Shown here one piece after another: positions 35,047 through 46,111 of a stretch of 64,000 bases of DNA. Origin of the DNA: Bimastos eiseni (Eukaryota > Annelida > Clitellata > Crassiclitellata > Lumbricidae); the NCBI GenBank assembly GCA_959347315.1, contig OY365806.1, forward strand, positions 28,062,815 through 28,126,814, in the 5' to 3' direction. The notes under the pieces are model-generated. The model did not search any database and had not been told where the DNA came from. It worked only from the letters and a program-made list of their open reading frames with translations. Within the stretch, counting starts at the first letter, position 1; every line of letters starts with the position of its first letter. Position numbers and translations under genes: made by a program.

Positions 35047-36940
35047 TTAAAATAAAGCTTATAATAGGCCTACCATAGCCTGATTTTATTGAATCTATGA
35101 TAGGCCTATCAATTAGGCTTGATTTATAACTGAATTCGTAAAATTTTTTATACAAATTCTGATTTAGGTCAAATGCGATCCTGCTGTTCTACTCGAAGAA
35201 AAAGATAAGCATTGTACCCACGCAATTTGTCAACCTGTGATCAAGAACAACGAAGTAGATATTTTCACGCGAACAGCATTCTGATAAGATGAGCTGTTTA
35301 CCTAATTTTATTCTTGGAAAACGAATTTGTCGTCATCCCTCAGAATGTCAAGCCAACTGTTTGGTTTAAGCTCAGTCTCGTTATATGTAAATGTATATTC
35401 AGGCGGTATATCCTTGTGAGAATTTTAGTGTTATGCTTAACTGTGAGGCATATTGTTTGAACATTGTGTCATGGCCACCTGTCTGGGACTTACACAACTG
35501 CTGCACTGCAATACACGTAGGCTTACTGCTTTTGAATCGTTTATGCCACAGTCAATTATATCAGTCAACAATCAATCAATCAATTAATTTTTTTGATTGT
35601 TCACCGATAAAACATAACATACAAACACGAAACTAGTAGTGTGAAGTAATCATTCAGTGAGCAAAAGAAACCCCAATGGAACGATCCATTCCGCCAACCA
35701 AGCATTGCAATTTAAACATTAAATTAACCTAGAAGTAAATCGTACAGTTTTACCCCGAACCATATAAAAACATCGAACATAGGCCTAATCATAATTTCAT
35801 AACAAGAAATCACTAAACAACAAGTACATGTAACTTTATCTAACTGTTCAGTAGAAAGGTTTCTAGGATATTTTTAGACTGGTGGAATGATGATGGTGAC
35901 ATAATAGGTAGGTGGGATAGGTAGAATGTTCCAGAAGGACGGACCACGTATTCTCATGTTGTGCTGCCTAATCGTAATATACATGTAGTCTGAAGGTCAT
36001 GGATCTCTAGATATCTATAACACCATCGATTGAAGCCACTTAATTGCTTAATTGGCAATAAGCACCTGTGAACCATGTACATATACACTCCTACTTGAAG
36101 TGAATTAATTCTTTCTATTGTCAATATCCCCTAGTGAAAAAGCTTTAGTGTAGGCAGCTAAAGTAATTTCTTTACAATAACGTTTTAACGTTTCGATTGA
36201 CGATGTTCTGCAAACGATGGTGGTTTGTTTCAGCGGTTTGAATCTCGGACTACCCTGCTCCATGCACGGGATCTGTAAGAGGCGTGGCACCCATTCAAAC
36301 AAGCAGCGGTGATGAGGTATACCACGTGATCCATTCAGCGACAAATGAGCAGGGTATGCAGTGCTATGCTATGCTATGCACCATACGGTGGGCTATTGAG
36401 CAAATTTATATCATACATTATTTGCATTGTTTGTCACAGTACAGTGCAAGTTGCGCAGCAGAGGTGAAAAAATGAAAATTTTTATGTAAAGAGGAAACAG
36501 TAGGACGTCACATGGACACGAACCCCAGCTTTGAAATGAATAACTTTAATCCTAGGTGTACCACGGCCTTTAAAGTGTAATACAACAATCGATATGAATA
36601 CTTTAACAAGGAGGTATTTTTAATACGACCCAAAAACACTTCCACGTTTCAAGACTTCCACAATAAACAGCAAAGTATGCAAAGATCTATCCATTGAATA
36701 TTTTGCAGATTGCACTAAGAATAGATTCACGCCAGTATGGAAATCGTTCCTATGCTATTTAAGTAGCAGTTTAGCAGATTAACCGAAGACTCCCTTATTG
36801 ACGCAATTACAAGGGCTCGGGAATAAGTAAGCGCACAGTTCAGTTGGACACCGCCATCATGACACGTATGCTACTTAGGTTCAGTTCATTCAGTTTTGAG
36901 TATTTGGTTAACACTATAGGCCTACAGCTATATGCCTACT
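35047..36940. other. C-D intergenic spacer, no gene seen
   Basis: I see no exon of the family and no other supported gene. (TCAA)n at 35564-35582 may mark a retroelement 3' end. Confidence 0.4.
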
Positions 36941-36944
36941 GAAT

Positions 36945-37690
36945 GGTGTCGCGGACAAAAACCCCTCTGACAAAAACCCTCCTGGCGAACCCCCTGACAA
37001 AAACCTCTGACAAAATCCTCCCAAGTCGGACAAAACCCTCGTTAAGAATAAATTCTTTTACGTTTTTACTTTTATTATTTAGAAACGTGTGTATACTTTA
37101 AAGTCATTTCAAAATCTGATGCGGTCACTCAGGTATCGTCGTCCAATAGTTAAATAGCAAGCAGTTAATTAGTTCCTTTGTCTTTTTGCTGTTAATGTAT
37201 GATAGGTCTATGTACACTGAAGGCACCACTCTGCGTAATTCATAAGCTATCTGTGACACGGCTTTTTCAGACGCGTCAGGTGAGTCTATGCTGAGCGTAT
37301 GTGTATTATCTGTGGCACAATTTCTTATATAAGTTAGACCAGGGGCGTCAATCCCCCTCTAACTGATGGAGGCAAACACCCTGGTTCCAAGTGTCAGGTA
37401 GTCAAGATATCCCCCCTAAAACTCAAAAAATACCCGCGCGGGCCCCGCCCATATCTTGACGCCTCTGAGTTAGACTAATAGTCGTACTGAGTGTCACTTG
37501 TAATGTTGTTCAGACTTTGTTAGTAGTGTCAGTTATTATGATATGGCTTCCAAATGCAGAAGTTACTTAAGGCAAGAGGGGGAGTGTGTCCGGGGGGTTA
37601 ATGTCCTGCCTAAAACAGAGGATTTTATGTCAGAGGGGGATTTTGTCAGAGGGCGTTTTATCAGGGCGGGGGGGTTATCCTACATGATGC
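36945..37690. mobile_element. DNA element with subterminal GACAAAA-CCC repeats, nested MITE
   Basis: The left side (36948-37045) has repeated CTGACAAAAACCC units. The right side (37585-37680) has the inverted counterpart, repeated GGATTTTGTCAGAGGG units. Between them lies the MITE at 37340-37467. No transposase is recognisable. The right end is about 360 bp before the start codon of copy D. Confidence 0.65.
37340..37467. mobile_element. hAT-like MITE (128 bp) with perfect 8-bp target duplication
   Basis: The ends are CAGGGGCGTC and GACGCCTCTG. Flanking direct repeats AGTTAGAC (37332-37339 and 37468-37475) are identical. It is the same family as 3682-3834 in opposite orientation and is nested in the element at 36945-37690. 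Confidence 0.93.
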
Positions 37691-37851
37691 TTGCATTTAA
37701 GTGCCGTGAAATGTTTTTCACGCAGTATTTTGTGTGGCTTAATAGCTTTGCCTGGAGCGTAATTGAAGCAAGAGTCGAGACGAGAGATAACGAGGGCTTG
37801 AGGGAGATTACTTCCTGGTCAATATTTTTATGGGAAACTCTGGGGATTTTC

Positions 37852-37874
37852 ACTCGTCACGTTACCATTAATGT
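37852..37874 (+). promoter_or_regulatory. Conserved upstream motif of copy D
   Basis: The core ACTCGTCACGTTACCATTAA is nearly identical to that of copies B and C. Here it is 170 bp before the start codon and 72 bp before the TATA box. Confidence 0.6.
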
Positions 37875-37945
37875 TAGTTATACAGCCCATGCAGATGCAT
37901 ACGTATGTAGGCCTATACGGTGCATTTATATTAACCGCTGCTACA

Positions 37946-37953
37946 TATAAAAG
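37946..37953 (+). promoter_or_regulatory. TATA box of copy D
   Basis: TATAAAAG lies 90 bp upstream of the ATG at 38044, so transcription would start near 37975-37985 with a 5' leader of about 60-70 nt. This is sequence-based inference; no transcript evidence is available here. Confidence 0.5.
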
Positions 37954-38043
37954 ATGCAGACCTAATCGTAGTCTCTCCAACAGTAGGCCCACTCGTGCCT
38001 AATAAAGAGACGGAGAAAATCGAACACGTGTCACCAAGCGCTG

Positions 38044-38068
38044 ATGGCAGACCCAGAAAAGGATGAAG
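38044..38068 (+). CDS. Copy D exon 1 (start exon)
   Basis: MADPEKDE plus one base, donor G|GTGAGA, phase 1. The start is supported by the matching DP-containing exons of C and E and by the upstream TATA box and conserved motif. Confidence 0.75.
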
Positions 38069-41000
38069 GTGAGAACGATGTATTCACAGTAATATTGGAC
38101 GGAAAAGCTACTGAAATAAAGTAAAATGGATTTCATAGCAGAAATCAATTGCCCGTAGGTGCAAAACGGGCAGAAAATATCGTTTTCACTAGACAAAATC
38201 GGATGTCCTAGGACGGAATTGTCAAGAGCTTGCGAGCATATAAATCCCGATTCGTCTTTCAACCCCTATATTTAATTCCTAAACATTACCTGGGGTACGT
38301 TAAATTCTCGCACAGCTTCCTATTTTGCACCTATTCAAATATTTTCAACACGTGAGTGCCTAAGGATCTTTGAGAGGTACAGATCTAGTACAGATCTACA
38401 GGCCTACACCACCTAAAAGAGGCAACAGTTTTTGGTGCATGAGAAATTCTGGTTGTGACACCCGAACATGTGAGAATTTGTGAACCCCTCCCAGTTTAGA
38501 TTTTGATAAATCAAACGCTACGGATATCTCGATAGCAGATGTTCGTGAATAGATCATGCAAAACTGGAAAATGATATAGGTCTGGTTCTAATGCAATGTG
38601 ATAACGAACACAATCATATAACTTTAGTTGTGCTCAGTGTAGTTTTTTGGTTTGACCGTACAAGACCAGTTAAAGTGTGAGTAAAGCCACTCTCGAAACA
38701 ATTATTGGATAGTAATAAATGAAAAAAATCATCAGTAAAACGTTGACACGATAGCAGTTACTTAGGACAATAAATGTTTGCTATGGTCTTGTCCCCCGTA
38801 AAATCGTCGAGTGAAACAGAGAAAACTAAGCAATATACTGCACATGTATTATATTGTATATACACTTTTTCACAGTAATCACGACTGATAAAATGTAAAC
38901 TCAAATGTAGTGGCAAAATACCAGCTTAGAGTACACAGAGAAATCACTCATTAATTGATCGCCATAACTCAAGCACATAGTTTTGGTAGTCATGTGCAAT
39001 GTTGTAAACGGGAAACCCAAATTAGCAGAAGGCTATGTCAGCATGATCACCAGAGGCGTAGCGATTGCCCTCCGAACCCTCCGACTGGAGGAGGCCCCGC
39101 AAAGAAGGGAGCCCTAAAAGTGAAAAAATGTAAGGTATAACCAATGATGGTTGAGTCAACTCCCTACCATCTTTGGTATAACTAGGAAAGCGAAATTTAT
39201 TGACGCAACTGCACAATCTACGTGGATTTCACGTTTACTGGCAAAACCGTGAAGTCATTTTGATACATCATGATGCTATCGGCTAAAATGGCTACGTCAG
39301 TTCTCTGTCGGTCAGTCTCTAGCTTGATCCATTCAAAGAACGTGTATTTCATGTTTATAATGGCGGTCGGTGGAAAATTGATTCGAGTCGTCTTTCTGCC
39401 GAAGAAAAATTCAATTCGCAATTCGTTTTTGTTCTCACTGATCAGGCCATATATCTTCTGTTTTGTCTGCGATTTGACCAACTCGTGGAGTGGTATAAGG
39501 TTTTTGGATCTCTATACAATGCTAGCAGTCTGAAGCAGTGGCACAGAGAAAATGACCTGGAGAATCATAGCAAAAATGTTTTGGGAAAATGGGAAACATT
39601 GATGTGTGTGTGTTGATTTTTAGTAAAGACACTGTTCCATATCGAAGATGATTTGGTAAATACTATGGAAATTACTCCTTCTCTGATTCTTTGTTCTGAG
39701 ATGACAGCCATTCGGTTTATTGCTTGACGTATCAATACTTTCTATGGATTTTATGTGTGAAAAGCGAGATTGGTATTAGTACATAAAAGGACCAAGATTC
39801 ATTTTCCAGAGAGCAGGAGGGAGCCCATGTAGGGGCGCCCATGCAAGACTATGATGCAGTGCCGTACCAAGGGCGGTGCCAGCAGGGCGTGGCACAGGGC
39901 GCAAATACAGAAGGGCGTAAATTTCAGCATGGAATAACTTTGATTATTTCATAAATTCATTCTTTCTTGAAATATGGTATTTTTTTATTGACAAATAAAA
40001 GCTAAAATTACAGTTGAAACGTGGAACTAAGAAAGTATTTTTGGGGCTTATTACGTCCTGTAGGCCTATATGAAAGTTATAATGGAACATTATGATATAA
40101 TACAGGACTGCTGCGTGCCATTATGTATGATGGGCTCCCGGCTTGTCGACTTAATGTCTTGACAGGATCTTGCAGCACGGGCGCCCGACTTGTTACAGGC
40201 CGCATTCTTAAGTTTGACCGCCCGCAGCGCTTTACCTACCGAGTCTCTGCGCTGGCCCGGCGTTGCGTTGAAGGCATGGCGCCCTCTACCTGATAGAACT
40301 ATGTTGCCCCAATATCATTGTTCGACGACGTAGCTCGTTGCGCTCTGCTACGCAAGCGAGCTACTGGTTCTGTGTGCGCGGACTGCTATCCGACAGCGCT
40401 GCGCTTTCTCGCTGGCTAGTCCGTTGACCTGGAACGGCCTTCCATTTCTGTTTGACGGAGCCTGGGCTGGGAGCGCTTCTGAGTTGATGGTCTTAAAGGG
40501 GCGCTTTCTAAAACTGCTATAATAATAGTGATTTTAGTTTTAGATTACATTTCAATGAATCATTTATCTCTATTTTGTTGCCTGGTAACTTCGGTTTATA
40601 ATGACATCCATGGTTTTCAAAATTTACGTCATCAGTATCCCTACCCGTCTGCCTTTTTCGAAAGCATTTAGGCCAACATTGAGTTTGGTTATAATTAACT
40701 GACTTCAATCATTTTATGTCTGTAGATCATTATATTCAGTTTATTTAAAACCATTTATTATTATCTATCCAAACTGAGTTCTTCAAAGACCAAATGTCTA
40801 TTACTAAATTTTATATTATATTCGAAATTTAGATGGGCAGCAAAATGTAGGTGCGCCAGATTAATGCTAGGCACAACTTAAGGCGCAATAATAGCTTGGT
40901 ACTTCCCTGCTATGATGCATTGATTAACCAATTTGCAGTTAACAAGGCTAGAAGGAAGAGCTTTGCGTAAATTAAATGCGGAATACAAAGTCGGCTAATC

Positions 41001-44000
41001 CTTCTGAAAGAATAGAGTTGTACACTGTGCACGTAGCTCTATGTATAATTTTAACTCTGCATGTTGTATACCTATCAAATAAATACCGCATTTCAGCTTC
41101 TGCACTGTAAGGGGCCCCGGACATAAAATTATGTTCGGAGGGGGCCACGTTCCCGGTCTCTACAACCCTGATGATCACCCTATAGGTTCCGCTAACAGGA
41201 TCACCTCATGTCATCGGTTGTTAGGCAACTTATTTCAGAAGGATTAGCCGACCACTGCAAAACTGCAATGCTGTTCCGTTGCAGTCCGAGATAGCGAATC
41301 AACCAATTCGCCATGCGTTGCAGAGACCCGAAGAGAGGAAGAAACATAAACGCAAAGATACTTAAGATAAAATGAAACACAACTTGCCAGGCAATTACGC
41401 ATAAGCATCAAGATCTCAATAAAACTCAGTTTGCAGTTGCTTTGGTAGTCAGTGCAGTTCCTTCGCGTTTAAATTCGTATGACTATGTCCAAATCCAGTT
41501 AACAAACTTTTAGACCCAACTTTTCAAACGCTGCCATCGTGTCGACAATTTCACCAAGGCCAGTAAATCTCTGTATGCTTTATATCACAACAAATAGATG
41601 ACCACAAATGGTAAACGGACAGAGGGTTCAAAACAAAAATATCCTCATTCGCCCGTTGTATTTGGTCAAATATAAGTTGGATTGATGTCCATAGGCTTAA
41701 TGCTTGCAAATCCAGCTTCTGCTTCAGCAATATGATTAATCCAACTTCTATTTAAGCAAAAATTCTTTGCAAAAAATTCTTTTCTTTAGGACAGATCTCG
41801 TTCGCCAATCCAAATTCTAGTCAAGCATCATTATTATCATCAATCGAACTTCTATTTTACCGAATACAGTGGACAAATAATTATAAATTTCTTGGTCGTG
41901 AACTCATGATGCCAGTGGCATCACGAGGATTAAAGGCCAGTTATTATTTTGGGTGTGATATTGATCATTGATGTGGTCTAACAGTCTAATTAATAATCAT
42001 ATTCCTAGGATTATGGTAAGGGGCCGAATTAACGGTTAAGCTGGTTAGAGTGTAAAAAATTCAGTTAGCGAGCGACGTATTATTCGGATCTGTCTCAGTT
42101 TATAGAAGTACATTCGACAAACGTACTTCACCGTCTCTAAAAGAATTTCAGTCATTGGTCAAAAGTCACAACCAGATTTCGGATGTATAGGGCCTAAGTG
42201 AAAACGAGACATCAGGAAGCATTTACAGATGGGTTAAATTAATTTCGAGTAGGGCCTATCTACACAAGGACATCAAGCCAGATTAACTGGGGTTTCCTAT
42301 AGGATTCAGATGATGAACTCTGACACCATCGTTTGACATTCACAACAGTCAATAAATGACAAGCCGCACTAAAATGCCTCCTTATTTGCCAGCGACATTA
42401 TCATTATGCTTTCTCAGTTGTTAGCGACATAGATGTTTTCTTATTTGTTGGCTGCGCCCAAGTATTATAATAATATACTAAAGCAAGACACTAATGAATG
42501 GCTCCTCATTTACTAGGACACAATCAGTTATATGTTAAGTTATGTCTAAACAATAAACTATTGGTCATGTGTAATAATAAACTAATAGTCTTAGTGTGGC
42601 TAGATGTAGATGGATACCGACTATTATACTTTTAGGTAGGCCCAAAGTCCTCACGATAATATGCCTTATTTCTACAATAATGAAAATAGAATATTATCTT
42701 TCTTAAATTTCGAACTGACAAACCACAGCATGGCTACGAGTACAGTATGAATGGATGAAAACAAGTTAGTGTATAATTATATGAGAGGAATTTAACTGAC
42801 TGCAATCATACAAGGCGTCCATCACGTTATGATCTAATTCTCCTAACGCCACCGCCTAGCGAATGGACGGACCAATCAACCCATTGGGGCAGAGGAACCC
42901 GATTTCGCTTCCTTGTAAGGGCCCACTCTTCACGGCAGTGTGTTATCATTACTCCCCGGCCCATAAAATTATTATTTATACTAGATTTGGTCAGCAACTT
43001 CATTGAACGACCGCATTCTCGATCACCGACTGTCTAATCCTGGATCCATGACAGCTGTCATTTATAATCAAATATAGGCTAATCACATGATTTGCACCGT
43101 GGGAATTTACCTATAGGCTACACCTTACGATAAGTCTATTGAAATAATCACCAATTAAAAACAAAATCAAACTCATTACCAAACAGGATGTTTAACAGAC
43201 CTTAATTTAAAGTTAAAAACACATGAGAGACCTCCTCTATTGTACCTGTTGCCTATATGTAGCTCTTCCATCACTCAGAAATGGTTACAGACCAGCCACT
43301 GGAAGAGACGTGTTGGGGGGAGGATGGAACTTATAATGCCGAATATACCTTAATAATTCCACTACCCGTTGCCCTGATCTCCTAACAGACGAACTGCACA
43401 ACGAATTAACACATAAATCACCTTACCTAACACATGTACAATTATTTCCCTTAACATTCTTTTCTCATGGTTAAGCTTGTTATGTTATCTGTACGGCCAA
43501 TTTGATTGATGTGCTAAAAGATGTTAAGGATTGCTTTTGTAACTAACAAGTTGAGCACCCTCATCACCTGTTGTGGGACCCACTAGTGGGACACCCGTTC
43601 CTTCAGGGTTCTTCCGTGCAATGTTCCAGTTGAGCTGATTCTTTCGTTTCATGTTGGAAGAGCTTTTTCAAGAATTCGATTTTGTTAATCAATCGCTAGA
43701 CTAAGCTTGGTGACCAACAGAATGATTATCAGCCTTCAAGCCTTCTTGTCAAAAATGGGGCCCCGAACTGCATTTCTACACCCCCGAGTCTCGACCAACT
43801 TGTTTCTTCGGGTGAGTGATAGAAGTTGAGACCACGAATAAGATTCGTACCCACGTACATCCAAGTGTGTGGTATCGTTTTCGAGCAGGCTTAGTCTTAG
43901 ACATTCACTAGTCTGCTGTGTTCGTCTGCTGTGTTCTTGAAGACTCAATCCATTCTACCAATCGCCAGATTCGACAGTTTAAGAGATCTGATGCTATAAG

Positions 44001-46063
44001 CTGTGTAAGATCATAGGTATTTCTTAGCTGGGTAAAGTTAACACACTTGTTTACACGCCTCAGTTCTAAGTTCTAAGAATCTTGGTTGACCTTTCGACTA
44101 GAGCTCAAACATGACCATATCACTGGGCTCACTATCCATCTTCCCCCACCCTATCCTATTGTCAGAATATAGCTGTTCGGCGGGATTCGGAATATGTCTG
44201 TGAAAACAATTTTAAAATATGATAATCACTAATCAGAAAAAACTTGATAAATTAAACCAGATAAAAATGGATGCTAAATTATTTTACTGGCAGTGATGAA
44301 AGAAGATGCATCGGTAGGGAGAGTTTTGTCACCATTTCCTCCAATTCCGCCAAATACAGGCGAATCCGGAATATCCCTTGTACGGAAACCGTCAAATGAA
44401 TCGGAATTAGTACCAGAGACAAACGTCATTTTTGAAATCGGGCGAAGAATGATTCGCCTGTATTTGTGTGAGGACCACTACTGCAAAACATGCATCAATG
44501 ATTTTCGTTACATTTACTACAATCACATGAATGACCCAGATAATACGACGCAGAGGTTGCTGGAAATTGGATTCATAGAACTCGTTCACCAAATACTGAC
44601 ACGGTTCCTAAGAAACCCGTTTACAGATGCAGATGACAAGTTCTCCAACGCTGGCATGTCTGCAATATTCGACACCTGCGGAACCGTAATGAATATGACT
44701 GACAGCTCTGAAGCAGCATGTCGGAAAGTAATTCAACTGGGACTGCACACTGACATTATCAATTTACTAAAGAGCGATTATATGGATCCAAGACAGTCGG
44801 ACCAAGGTCTGAGTTCCGAACTTTGTGATCTCGCAGATAATATAATGTCAGTTCTTTACAACGTTGTGCAGGTGACCACTGAGGCCAGGGAGCTGTACCG
44901 AGAACAAGACATCATAGAGGTTATCCAACGCTTTCGTACTAAAACAACGGATTCCTTGTCCAGTCTGGCACTGGTGTTTTTAGCCTGGGTGATCAACGAT
45001 GAGGAAAACTCTATCCTCAAGTCCAGTGATGAAGCGTTCAATTTTCTCAACGAGGAACTCAAGTCCTCGCTTGACAAGGTTCCTCACAGATCCGACAACG
45101 GATATAAAGCAGTCGAAATTCTGACGGCGATCAATAAATTGATGGTCAGTGATGCGAACAAAGAACAATTTTTTAAATCTGGAATGTTGTTGACCTATGT
45201 GATGTTCCTTGAACCTCAATTTGACGCAGAGGAACAGTTTCTGGCTGTTCAAGGGCTCTGGACCCTGGCCTTCAACTATGCGGAAGAACTCAGGATGGAT
45301 AAGATCTGTGTCGAAAGTGAGTTTTGGTTCATGTTGATATAGGATATAATGGTGCATACTGTTTTTACATGTGTCATGCGTTTTGATAAAAGCAAAAGTC
45401 CACGAAACAGAGGCTGAAGGATACAAAACAATTTGATCTATTAATTTTTTGGGAAGAGAAGAAATAGCCTAATTATTATTGAAATAATACATATTACATA
45501 CATAATAAATCATAGTCCAGTTGTCACTTTTTGCTAATTCGTGCTTGCAGATCAAACAGTTGACAGCTATTATTAAAATTAATATTGTACCTTATATACG
45601 GAAATCAATCGCATAGTAGCCTATTAGCCAAAATATAGGCCTATACTGGCATGTGAGTAGCATCATCGGTTATTTATGCATTGTTAGTTCGCATTATTTT
45701 ATAAAGATTATTAAGTTATCTATTAGATTATCTGTTAGATTATTAAATTATCTATTGATTGAATACTGAAGGATTGGAGACACTGCTGAAGTATAGCGAA
45801 CATGATCTAGTAAAAAGTCAGATCAATGGAGCTCTCATCACACTCGGTGTAAAACAAGAAATTCCCACTCAAGCATCGAAGCTCTCATCAAATGAAGGTA
45901 AAAGTTCAATTACACAGGCAGAAGGGCAGATCAGCTCCCTCACAGGCTACTTAAAATCTTTCAAATAACCGTACAGAAATGGTAATTAAATTTTTTTAAA
46001 TTGTACATAAATGTAGAAGCAACTTCATGTTTGCGCTTAGATGCACACACACACACACACACG

Positions 46064-46111
<48 letters not shown>

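Noticed and set aside
37801..37900. Idea that the shared upstream motif is part of a mobile repeat
   Set aside because: It has similar spacing to the start codon in B and C, and no repeat termini surround it. I kept it as regulatory with moderate confidence.
37543..37950. Plus-strand open frame of 135 codons
   Set aside because: The first half is the right end of the element at 36945-37690 and the second half is the conserved promoter region of copy D.
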